From positions 1 to 24,251 of the forward strand of contig JBFXED010000045.1 of the NCBI GenBank assembly GCA_050180485.1: a stretch of DNA of 24,251 nt, given 5' to 3'. Source of the stretch: CADEGL01 sp050180485 (lineage in GTDB: Bacteria > Pseudomonadota > Alphaproteobacteria > CADEGL01). This document shows positions 8,870-16,397 of the stretch, piece by piece. Each line of letters begins with the position of its first letter. Position 1 is the stretch's first letter. Both the position numbers and the translations under genes were made by a program. The notes under the pieces were generated by a model. That model was not told the DNA's origin, made no database searches, and saw only the letters and a program-made list of their open reading frames with translations.

Positions 8870-10192
8870 ATGACGGTCGATCCGCGCAATCTGCGCCCCT
8901 CTGCCAGCTTCACGCCCCAACACATCGCCGAGATTCACCGCGCGGCGGACGAGGGCATTTACGAAATCCGCGGCTTCGGCGCCAAGCGGCGCATGCCGAC
9001 CTTCGACGATCTGGTGCTGCTGGGCGCGTCGGTGTCGCGCTATCCGTTGGAAGGCTATCGCGAAACCTGCGGCACCAATGTCGTGATCGGCGGGCGCTTC
9101 GCCAAGAAGCCGATCGAGCTGAAAATCCCCATCACCATCGCGGGTATGAGTTTCGGCGCTCTGGGCGTCAACGCGAAGGAGGCCATCGGCAAGGCCTGCA
9201 CCGCCATGGGCACCAGCTCGACCACGGGCGACGGCGGCATGTGCGAGGAGGAGCGCCAGGCTTCGAAACTCCTCGTCTATCAGGTGCTGCCTTCCCGCTA
9301 TGGCCTGAACCCGGACGATCTGCGCCGGGCGGACGCGATCGAGGTCGTGATCGGCCAGGGCGCGAAGCCCGGCGGCGGCGGCATGCTGCTCGGCCAGAAG
9401 ATCAGCCCGCGCATCGCCAAGATGCGCGCCTTGCCCGAAGGCATCGACCAGCGCAGCGCCTCGCGCCACCCGGATTGGACCGGCCCCGACGACCTGACCA
9501 TCAAGATCGAGGAGCTGCGCGAGATCACCGATTGGGAAAAGCCGATCTATGTGAAGGTCGGTGCCACGCGCACCTATTATGACACGCAGCTGGCCGTGAA
9601 GGCCGGCGCCGACGCCATCGTGGTGGATGGCATGCAGGGCGGCACGGGCGCCACCCAGGACGTCTTCATCGAGAACGTGGGCATCCCGACCTTGCCCGCG
9701 CTGCGGCTCGCTGTGCAGGCGCTGCAGGAACTGGATATGCACCGCAAGGTGCGGCTCATCATCTCGGGCGGCATTCGCACGGGGGCGGACGTAGCCAAGG
9801 CGCTGGCCATGGGGGCGGATGCGGTTTCCATCGGCACCTCGGCCCTGATCGCGCTAGGCTGTAACAAGCCGGTGCATCTTGAGGATTACGAGGCGTTGGG
9901 CACGGCCCCCGGCTATTGTCATCACTGTCACACGGGCCGTTGCCCGGTCGGCGTCACCACCCAGGACCCGAAGCTACAGGAGCGCCTGACGGCCGACCAC
10001 GGTGCACGGCTCTTGCGCAACTATCTGTCGGTGATGACGCTCGAATTGCAGACGATGGCGCGCGCCTGCGGCAAGAACCACGTGCTCAACCTGGAGCCGG
10101 AGGATCTGGTCGCGCTGACGGTCGAGGCGGCGGCCATGGCGGGGGTGCCGCTGGCGGGAACGAACTGGATACCGGGCAGGGGGACTTACTAA
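8870..10192 (+). CDS. mgsC: N-methylglutamate synthase subunit C (FMN, Fe-S glutamate synthase domain)
   Basis: Catalytic synthase subunit of 440 residues, equivalent to the central FMN-binding TIM barrel of glutamate synthase. Visible features are IAGMSFGALGVNAKEAIGKA, QGAKPGGGGMLLGQKIS, VDGMQGGTGATQDVFIENVG and the phosphate-binding GGIRTGADVAKALAMGADAV. A Cys350-x2-Cys353-x4-Cys358 motif (GYCHHCHTGRCPVG) matches the 3Fe-4S cluster site. It would reductively aminate 2-oxoglutarate with channelled methylamine to give N-methylglutamate. It is also known as GlxD. Its partner for electron delivery (a GltD-like subunit) is not in the window. Confidence 0.88.
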   Translation: MTVDPRNLRPSASFTPQHIAEIHRAADEGIYEIRGFGAKRRMPTFDDLVLLGASVSRYPLEGYRETCGTNVVIGGRFAKKPIELKIPITIAGMSFGALGVNAKEAIGKACTAMGTSSTTGDGGMCEEERQASKLLVYQVLPSRYGLNPDDLRRADAIEVVIGQGAKPGGGGMLLGQKISPRIAKMRALPEGIDQRSASRHPDWTGPDDLTIKIEELREITDWEKPIYVKVGATRTYYDTQLAVKAGADAIVVDGMQGGTGATQDVFIENVGIPTLPALRLAVQALQELDMHRKVRLIISGGIRTGADVAKALAMGADAVSIGTSALIALGCNKPVHLEDYEALGTAPGYCHHCHTGRCPVGVTTQDPKLQERLTADHGARLLRNYLSVMTLELQTMARACGKNHVLNLEPEDLVALTVEAAAMAGVPLAGTNWIPGRGTY

Positions 10193-10196
10193 ACTC

Positions 10197-10222
10197 GCCC
10201 CGATCAAAAAGAATAACGGGGC
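10197..10222. promoter_or_regulatory. Inverted repeat between mgsC and gmaS
   Basis: GCCCCG (10197-10202) and CGGGGC (10217-10222) form a perfect 6-bp inverted repeat around a 14-base A-rich spacer, in the 53-base gap before gmaS. It may be an operator or an mRNA hairpin that sets the relative level of gmaS. No T-run follows, so it is not a standard terminator. Confidence 0.3.
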
Positions 10223-10245
10223 TTCACTTCACAGGGGGACGAGCA

Positions 10246-11553
10246 ATGGCGACGGATCTGGCGAAGATCGCGAAGCAGCGGAAAATTCAATATTTCCTCA
10301 TCAGCTACGTCGACCTGTTCGGCGCCCTGCGCGCCAAGCTGGTGCCGGCGCGCGCGATCGGCGAGATGCAGAAAGCAGGCGCGGGTTTTGCCGGCTTCGC
10401 CACCTGGCTCGACATGACGCCGGCCGATTCCGACATGTTCGCGGTGCCCGATCCCGACAGCCTGATGGTGTTGCCGTGGAAGCCGGAGGTCGGCTGGCTG
10501 GCCGCCGACATCGTGATGGACGGCAAGCCCGTCGCCCACGGGCCGCGCCACGTGCTGAAGCAGCAGATCGCCAAGGCCGCCAAGCTCGGCCATCGCATGA
10601 AAACCGGTGTGGAGTGCGAATTCTTCCTGACCACGCCCGACGGCAAAGCCGTGGGCGACGAGAAGGATACGCAGTCCAAGCCCTGCTACGACCAGTCCGC
10701 GTTGATGCGCCGCTATGACGTCATTACCGAAATCTGCGATGCAATGATCGAGTTGGGTTGGGAGCCCTATCAGAACGACCACGAAGACGCGAATGGCCAG
10801 TTCGAGATGAACTGGACCTATGCCGACGCGCTGGTCACCGCCGACCGCCACGTTTTCTTCAAGTACATGGTCAAGAGCATCGCCGAGAAGCACGGGCTGC
10901 GCGCGACCTTCATGCCCAAACCGTTCCTCAATTTGACCGGCAGCGGCTGCCACGCCCATGTCTCGGTGTGGGACAAGACGGGCAAGAAGAACCTGTTCCA
11001 CGATCCGCGCGGTGAACTGGGCCTGTCGAAGCTGGCCTATAACTTCCTCGGCGGCATCATGCACTCCGCAGAATCGCTCTGTGCGCTCTTCAACCCGACG
11101 GTCAACAGCTATAAGCGTATCAACGCGCCGGTCACGCTATCGGGCGCAACATGGTCGCCCAACGCCGTCACCTACGGTGGCAACAACCGCACCCACATGG
11201 TGCGCATCCCGGAAGCCGGCCGTTTCGAGCTGCGCCTGATGGACGGGGCGGCCAACCCGTATCTGTTGCAGGCGGGCGTGCTGGCCGCGGGCCTGGACGG
11301 CATCGCCAACCGGCGCGACCCCGGCAAGCGGCTCGACATCAACATGTACAAGGACGGCCATACGCTGAAGAACGTGCGCCGCTTGCCGCTCAACATGCTG
11401 GATGCGATCCGCGCTTTCGAAGGCTCGAAGACCCTGCGTGGCGCGTTGGGCGCCGAGTTCGCCGACAGCTACGTGAAGCTGAAGAGCGACGAGTGGCGCC
11501 GCTATGCCGGCTCGCTCAGCCAGTGGGAACTGGACAACACGCTCGATTGCTGA
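10246..11553 (+). CDS. gmaS: Gamma-glutamylmethylamide synthetase (glutamine synthetase family)
   Basis: ATP-dependent ligase that joins methylamine to the gamma-carboxyl of glutamate, the first step of the NMG pathway. The 435 residues fit GmaS/GlnT proteins. Glutamine synthetase motifs are present: GVECEFF (Glu123, Glu125), NDHEDANGQFEMNW (Glu180, Glu187), FLNLTGSGCHAHVS (His236) and NNRTHMVRIP with the following FELRLMDGAANPYL. The ATG at 10246 is preceded by AGGGGG. GlnT (type III-like glutamine synthetase) is the family alternative; linkage to mgs and mgd genes makes methylamine the likely substrate. It is the last gene of the cluster, with 78 bases before the next gene. Confidence 0.88.
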   Translation: MATDLAKIAKQRKIQYFLISYVDLFGALRAKLVPARAIGEMQKAGAGFAGFATWLDMTPADSDMFAVPDPDSLMVLPWKPEVGWLAADIVMDGKPVAHGPRHVLKQQIAKAAKLGHRMKTGVECEFFLTTPDGKAVGDEKDTQSKPCYDQSALMRRYDVITEICDAMIELGWEPYQNDHEDANGQFEMNWTYADALVTADRHVFFKYMVKSIAEKHGLRATFMPKPFLNLTGSGCHAHVSVWDKTGKKNLFHDPRGELGLSKLAYNFLGGIMHSAESLCALFNPTVNSYKRINAPVTLSGATWSPNAVTYGGNNRTHMVRIPEAGRFELRLMDGAANPYLLQAGVLAAGLDGIANRRDPGKRLDINMYKDGHTLKNVRRLPLNMLDAIRAFEGSKTLRGALGAEFADSYVKLKSDEWRRYAGSLSQWELDNTLDC

Positions 11554-11631
11554 AGATAGCCGCCGCCAGCGTTTGCAGCGGCCGCGCGCTTAAGCTTGCC
11601 TGCAACTGACACGTCTTCGCCCCCGTTCCTG

Positions 11632-12534
11632 ATGAGCCAGCCCGCTTCCGCTGACACTTCGCACGCCCTGCGCGGGATCGGCTTCATGGCCGTGACGCTG
11701 CTGTGCTATTCGCTCATCGATGCAGCGACGAAATATTTAAGTGCGACCTATCCCGTCGTCTTCCTTCTTTGGGCCCGCTACGTCTTTCAGACTCTGTTCA
11801 TGATCGTATTGCTGGTGCGCGCGGGCTCGTTCGGTTTCCTGCGCACCAGGCGGCTGGGGCTTCAGTCCCTGCGTGCCGGGCTCAACATCGCGACAAACTT
11901 GGCCTTCATCTTCGGTTTGTCGTTTCTGCCGCTGGCGAACGCGGTCGCCCTGTTGATGGTGGGGCCGCTGTTCGTGACGGCTCTGTCCGTTCCACTGCTG
12001 GGCGAGAAGGTGGGCGTGCGGCGCTGGGCGGCGGTCGGCACCGGCTTTATTGGCGCCCTGATCATCGTCCGGCCCGGTGTGGGCGACTCGTTCCAATGGG
12101 CCAGCCTGCTCTTGATTCTCGCCGCACTCATCAACGCGCTCTTTCAGATCACGACTCGGAAGCTGACGACGACGGAACAGCCGTTGACGACTCACGCTTA
12201 TTTGACCCTGACGGGCCTGGCGGTTACCAGCGTGCTGGTCCCGTTCTTTTGGGTCGACGTGTCGACCGAAGCACTGGTGTTGCTGGCGGCGCAGGGCGTG
12301 ATGGGCAACGCGTCCAATCTCTGCCTCATCGCGGCGCTGCACCGTGCACCCGCATCGATGCTCGCGCCCTTCAACTACGTCACGCTCGCTTTCGCGGCGG
12401 TGTTCGGATACCTCATTTTCGGCCAGTTCCCCGATCATTGGACGATCACGGGCGCGCTCGTGATCGTTGCGTCGGGCCTCTACATCATCCACCGCGAAGC
12501 GGTGCAACGTCGCAAGCAGATGGAAGCGCGCTGA
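11632..12534 (+). CDS. EamA/DMT-superfamily transporter
   Basis: Integral inner-membrane protein of about 300 residues with roughly ten hydrophobic helices, the two-repeat layout of the drug/metabolite transporter family. The first helix is GIGFMAVTLLCYSLIDAATK; later ones include LAFIFGLSFLPLANAVALLM, FIGALIIVRPG, LLLILAALINALFQI, YVTLAFAAVFGYLIFG and ITGALVIVASGLYII. I prefer ATG 11632; an in-frame TTG at 11596 would add 12 residues, and neither start has a clear Shine-Dalgarno. The substrate cannot be read from the sequence. Position between the methylamine cluster and the ureohydrolase operon allows a role in export of, or tolerance to, amines or amino acids, but this is a guess. Confidence 0.85.
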   Translation: MSQPASADTSHALRGIGFMAVTLLCYSLIDAATKYLSATYPVVFLLWARYVFQTLFMIVLLVRAGSFGFLRTRRLGLQSLRAGLNIATNLAFIFGLSFLPLANAVALLMVGPLFVTALSVPLLGEKVGVRRWAAVGTGFIGALIIVRPGVGDSFQWASLLLILAALINALFQITTRKLTTTEQPLTTHAYLTLTGLAVTSVLVPFFWVDVSTEALVLLAAQGVMGNASNLCLIAALHRAPASMLAPFNYVTLAFAAVFGYLIFGQFPDHWTITGALVIVASGLYIIHREAVQRRKQMEAR

Positions 12535-12650
12535 AGCCGCACCAAACGTGCGATTGTCTGCCGATTGCGCGGAATCCCGCGAACGGACCCTCTGGCCCTT
12601 TTTCGTCTCTTGGGTGCTAAGCTCCCGTCCGCTTTTCGGGGGAGGGACCT

Positions 12651-13661
12651 ATGGCCGACAAGCTGGTTTCCATGCACACCGCCATGCACGGCGGTGAAGT
12701 GCCGACGCTTTCAACTGGCGTACCGTCGCTGCTGGGCATTCCCGTCGCGCGCAGCACGGCCGATCTCAAGGATGGCGACGTTGCCATCATCGGCATTCCC
12801 CAAGGGGCGCAAGCTTCGCCGGGACGCCTTGCCTCCGAATGGTCGGATTATGGCAAGGCCATCGACCAGACGCGCTTCCAGTCGCTGCGCTACGGCGGCT
12901 ATCTGCCGGAATACGACCTCGACGTGTTCGAGAAGCTGAAGGTGTTCGATTGCGGCAATGTCGACCTGCCCAAGGACGACCAGGATGCCGCCATCGCCAA
13001 TGTGGCGCGCGCGGTGAGCGAAGCGCTGGACGCGGGCTGCCGGGTCATCACGCTGGGCGGTTGCGTGCCGACGGCCAATTATGCCGTGGCCAAGGGCGTG
13101 GCTTCGGCGACACAAGGCAAGGTCGGGACGATCAGCTTCGATGCCCATGGCGATTGTCTGGACTATCTGAGCGCGACCGCGGGGCGCACCAAGCCCGGTC
13201 CGGGCACCTGGCAGCGCCGCCTGTGGGAGCATTGCCAGAACGTCGATCCCGCGCGCCATGTCGAGATCGGCATGCGCGGGCCGCGCAATGTGCGCGAGAT
13301 GATCGAGACTCATAAGCGCAACGGCGGAAAGGTCGTGCCGGCTGCTATGTTCCGCCAATGGGGCGTCGATACGGTCGCGGCCGAGGCCTTTCCTCATGCC
13401 ATGAAAGGTACGGCGCGCACCTGGTTCTCGCTCTGCCTCGATGTCCTCGATATCGGCGCCGTGCCCGATTGGGGCGACGAGCCGCTGGGCCTGTCCAGCC
13501 ACGACGTGGCGCGCGCCTCGTTCCTGGCCGCGAAGATGGGCGTGGATGTGATGGCGATCCATTTCATCGCGCCCGACTCTCCCTGCGCGCAGCGTTTGGC
13601 CTGCTACCTGTGCGTCTACATGATGGCGGGCTGGATTCTCCACGATCAGGATACGCATTGA
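12651..13661 (+). CDS. Ureohydrolase-fold (arginase/agmatinase-like) protein with altered metal site
   Basis: A 336-residue member of the arginase/agmatinase/formiminoglutamase superfamily. The three signature regions align, but with changes. The usual GGDH is GGCV (136-139), losing the His ligand. DAHGD (164-168) is intact. The usual SxDxDxxDP reads SLCLDVLDI (260-268), so the first Asp of the DxD pair is Cys262 while Asp264 is kept. The later substrate-contacting Glu region reads MAIHFIAPDS. A normal binuclear manganese site is therefore unlikely; another metal, another chemistry, or a non-catalytic role is possible. It has a strong Shine-Dalgarno (GGGGGAGGGA) just before ATG 12651. It heads a tight operon and ends one base before the next gene. 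Confidence 0.8.
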   Translation: MADKLVSMHTAMHGGEVPTLSTGVPSLLGIPVARSTADLKDGDVAIIGIPQGAQASPGRLASEWSDYGKAIDQTRFQSLRYGGYLPEYDLDVFEKLKVFDCGNVDLPKDDQDAAIANVARAVSEALDAGCRVITLGGCVPTANYAVAKGVASATQGKVGTISFDAHGDCLDYLSATAGRTKPGPGTWQRRLWEHCQNVDPARHVEIGMRGPRNVREMIETHKRNGGKVVPAAMFRQWGVDTVAAEAFPHAMKGTARTWFSLCLDVLDIGAVPDWGDEPLGLSSHDVARASFLAAKMGVDVMAIHFIAPDSPCAQRLACYLCVYMMAGWILHDQDTH

Positions 13662-13662
13662 G

Positions 13663-14631
13663 ATGACCGGTTCTCTTCTCTTCCTCTCCAAGAAAGACGT
13701 CGAAGCGGTCGCGCTGCCGCCGGCCGAGTTGGTGCAGCGTGTCGAACGCGCCTACCAGGTCCACGCCAAGGGCGGCGTGCTGGTGAAGCCCAAGACCGGC
13801 CTCTACACCGAGGACGGCAAGTTCTTCTTCTCGCTGCCCGCGGCGTCGGAGGAACTGGGTTATGCCGTCACCCACGCCAGCATGGGCACGCCGCTGGACC
13901 AGGCTCAGCCGGGCCACCACCACATCTCGAGCCTCGAGATCCTGGTCGACGCCAAGACAACGCAGCCTCTTGCCGTGATCGACGCGCTGTGGGTCGCGAC
14001 GTTCATTCCCGCCGCGGTCACGGCGCTAGTCGCCAAGTACATGGCGCGCAAGGACAGCCGCGTTGCGGGCTTTGTTGCCGCGGGCGCCCAGGCGCGCAGC
14101 AACCTCGCCACGTTGCGCGAAGTTCTGCCGCTCACGACGGTCTTGGCCTATGACGAGAAGCGCGAGGCGGCGGATGCCTTCGTGCGCCATGCCCAGTCGC
14201 TCGGTTTCCAGGCCCAGGCCGTTTCCAAGCCGGAAGAGGCCGTGTCCCAGGCGGACGTGCTGGTCTCCAGCGTGCCTTACATGCCGGGCATGGCGCCCGC
14301 GCTCGATCCTGCCTGGCTGAAGCCGGGCGTCTTCGTCAGCATGGTGGACTTGGCGCGCTCGTGGAAACCGGGTTTGGAAAAGCTCGACCGCCTGCTCACC
14401 GACGACAAGGCCCAGGCCGTGAACCAGGTGCGCGACGGCAGGCTCAAATTCGCCGGGCCCTACGACACGGAGATCGTGGAACTCGTTTCCGGCGCGCGGC
14501 CGGGCCGCAGGTCCGAGACCGAGCGCGCGGCGTTCATCCATCCGGGCTATGCGGTCGGCATCCTGGCGATCGCGGCCGGCCTGTACGAGCGCGCGAAGGC
14601 GCAGGGCCTCGGCACGAAACTGCCGCTCTGA
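13663..14631 (+). CDS. Ornithine cyclodeaminase / mu-crystallin family protein
   Basis: NAD(P)-dependent enzyme family of 322 residues that includes ornithine cyclodeaminase, ketimine reductases and alanine or opine dehydrogenases. The nucleotide-binding segment is VAGFVAAGAQARSNLATL (about 134-151). The acidic residue expected at the active site may be Asp229 in SMVDLARSWKPG. The substrate-side lysine lies in VKPKTGLYTEDGK. The segment normally reading RTAA before the alpha-helix is IPAA here (residues 115-118), so the conserved Arg is absent and ornithine is not a safe substrate assignment. It starts one base after the ureohydrolase-like gene, suggesting that the two proteins act in the same pathway. 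Confidence 0.82.
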   Translation: MTGSLLFLSKKDVEAVALPPAELVQRVERAYQVHAKGGVLVKPKTGLYTEDGKFFFSLPAASEELGYAVTHASMGTPLDQAQPGHHHISSLEILVDAKTTQPLAVIDALWVATFIPAAVTALVAKYMARKDSRVAGFVAAGAQARSNLATLREVLPLTTVLAYDEKREAADAFVRHAQSLGFQAQAVSKPEEAVSQADVLVSSVPYMPGMAPALDPAWLKPGVFVSMVDLARSWKPGLEKLDRLLTDDKAQAVNQVRDGRLKFAGPYDTEIVELVSGARPGRRSETERAAFIHPGYAVGILAIAAGLYERAKAQGLGTKLPL

Positions 14632-14650
14632 CGGCAAAGGGGAGGGAGCG

Positions 14651-15514
14651 ATGGCGTTCGACAAAGTGATCGTCACGGGCGGCAGCGGCCAGCTCGGCCG
14701 CTATGTGGTGCGCGAGCTGCGCGCGGCGGGCCACGGCGTGACGGTGGTGGATTTGGCGCCATCCGAAGCGGGCATTCCCTATGCCAAAGGCGATGTGCTC
14801 GACCTGCCGTCGCTCGAGGCTGCCTTCAAGGGGCATGAGGCGATCATCCACCTGGCCGCGCTCGACCTGGCGATCCAGACCACTCAAGACAATTTCATGC
14901 GCGTCAACGTGCAAGGCACGTGGAACGTGCTTCAAGCCGCGGAAGCCGCGGGCATGAAGAAGGCCGTGATCTGCTCCAGCGTCGCGGCCACGGGCCTGGG
15001 CGAAATGCGCGGCGACTGGCCGCCGCAATATCTGCCGGTGGACGAGAATCATCCGACCCGGCCCGTCCACGCCTACAGCGTCAGCAAGCGTGTGAACGAG
15101 GAGATCGCCCTCTCCTATGTCCGGCGCGGCAACATGAGCGTGATCTGCCTTCGCCCGCTGCTCGTGATGTTCCCGAGCCTGATCGAGAAGGTGATGCAGC
15201 GCGAGCGGGAAGGCTTCCGCTGGCTCTATTACTACGTGACGCCGGAAGACACGGCGCGCGCCTTCCGTCTGGCCCTGGAAGTCGAGAACGTGCCCTACGA
15301 CGTCCTGCATCTGACCGCGGCGGACAATTGCGTCGAGGAGCCCACCTTCGACATGCTGCGGCGAAACCGAATCCTGCCGTTTCCCGAGGTGCGCCTGCCG
15401 CTTCTCTACAAGCGCAACCCGCGCGCCTCGGTGTTCGATCCCGAACGCGCCAAGCGCGTGATCGGCTTCGAGCCGTCGAGCGATTGGTTGAAGGCCCGGA
15501 ATCAAAAGGCGTAA
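14651..15514 (+). CDS. NAD-dependent epimerase/dehydratase-type SDR, copy 1
   Basis: Extended short-chain dehydrogenase/reductase of 287 residues. Rossmann motif TGGSGQLG is at 9-16, a Ser pair (ICSSVAATG) near 109-110, and the catalytic YSVSK has Tyr142 and Lys146. ATG 14651 is preceded by GGAGGGAGCG, so I use it rather than upstream in-frame starts inside the cyclodeaminase-like gene. The protein is clearly paralogous to the next gene, sharing VNVxGTWNVLQAAE, AYSVSK/PYSVSK and YVTPEDTARAFRLA. The substrate is unknown; sugar-nucleotide epimerases, uronate dehydrogenases and hydroxyacid dehydrogenases share this fold. Confidence 0.85.
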   Translation: MAFDKVIVTGGSGQLGRYVVRELRAAGHGVTVVDLAPSEAGIPYAKGDVLDLPSLEAAFKGHEAIIHLAALDLAIQTTQDNFMRVNVQGTWNVLQAAEAAGMKKAVICSSVAATGLGEMRGDWPPQYLPVDENHPTRPVHAYSVSKRVNEEIALSYVRRGNMSVICLRPLLVMFPSLIEKVMQREREGFRWLYYYVTPEDTARAFRLALEVENVPYDVLHLTAADNCVEEPTFDMLRRNRILPFPEVRLPLLYKRNPRASVFDPERAKRVIGFEPSSDWLKARNQKA

Positions 15515-15518
15515 CCCA

Positions 15519-16397
15519 ATGACAAAATACGAGCGCGTGCTGGTGACCGGCGGCAGCGGCCGCGTGGGAAGCTACGTGGTCGCGGAACTGGTGAAGGGCG
15601 GCCATGGTGTCACCGTGTTCGACCGCAACAAGCCGAAGGCCGATGTGCCGTTCGTCGAGGGCACCATCTTGGATCTGCCCGCCGTGGAAAAGGCCGTGAA
15701 GGGCGTGGACGTGGTCGTTCACCTGGCCGCCCACGACTGGATCATGCACACGCGCGGCATCCGCGGCGACGAGTTCATTCATGTCAACGTGGTGGGAACT
15801 TGGAACGTGCTGCAGGCTGCCGAACAGGCGGGCGTGCGCAAGGTGGTGGTCTGCTCCAGCATCTCGGCCACGGGTCTTGAGGAGTTGCGGCCGGAGTTTC
15901 CGCCCGAATACCTGCCGATCGACGAGAAGCACGTCATCAAGCCGGTCGAGCCCTACAGCGTCAGCAAGCAGATGGTGGAGGAGGCGGCGCTATCCTTCGC
16001 CCGCCGCGACAGGATGGATGTGATCTGCCTCCGGCCCCAAGGCGTCTCCGTGCCCGGCTCGTTCGAGCGCTATATCAAGCTGGCGGCCGATAAATCCAAA
16101 CCCTGGTTCAATTGCTATGTCACGCCGGAGGACACGGCGCGCGCCTTCCGCCTGGCGGTCGAACGCGACGTTGGCCGCTTCGACCTGTTCTTCGTCTCCG
16201 CGCGCGACACCACGGCGGATGAGCCGACGCTCGAGCTGGCGCGCCGCCTGTTCAAGCCCATGCCGGAGATTCGCCGTCCGGACTATTACCGCGCCTTCCC
16301 GCGCGCCTCCCTGATCGACGTCGATCACGCGCGCAAGGTGCTGGGCTTCGAAGCCGAGAGCGACTGGCTCAAGCTGCGCGCCGCCGCGGGCGGCTAG
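15519..16397 (+). CDS. NAD-dependent epimerase/dehydratase-type SDR, copy 2
   Basis: Extended SDR of 292 residues, tandem paralogue of the preceding gene. TGGSGRVG is at 10-17, VCSSISATG near 111-119, and PYSVSK has Tyr146 and Lys150. It starts 4 bases after the stop of copy 1. Divergence lies mainly in the C-terminal substrate half (FERYIKLAADKSKPWFNCY against LIEKVMQREREGFRWLYYY), so the two may act on different intermediates or form a heteromer. The stop codon TAG overlaps the stop of the convergent enolase-superfamily gene through a shared CTAG at 16394-16397. Confidence 0.85.
   Translation: MTKYERVLVTGGSGRVGSYVVAELVKGGHGVTVFDRNKPKADVPFVEGTILDLPAVEKAVKGVDVVVHLAAHDWIMHTRGIRGDEFIHVNVVGTWNVLQAAEQAGVRKVVVCSSISATGLEELRPEFPPEYLPIDEKHVIKPVEPYSVSKQMVEEAALSFARRDRMDVICLRPQGVSVPGSFERYIKLAADKSKPWFNCYVTPEDTARAFRLAVERDVGRFDLFFVSARDTTADEPTLELARRLFKPMPEIRRPDYYRAFPRASLIDVDHARKVLGFEAESDWLKLRAAAGG

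Noticed and set aside
11559..11582. GC-rich inverted repeat after gmaS considered as a terminator
   Set aside because: Only about five pairs form around a long loop with internal mismatches, and no T-run follows.
12568..12581. CGCGG-AATC-CCGCG hairpin before the ureohydrolase-like gene
   Set aside because: The stem is perfect but short, and the nearest T-run is about 20 bases away, so a terminator call is not supported.
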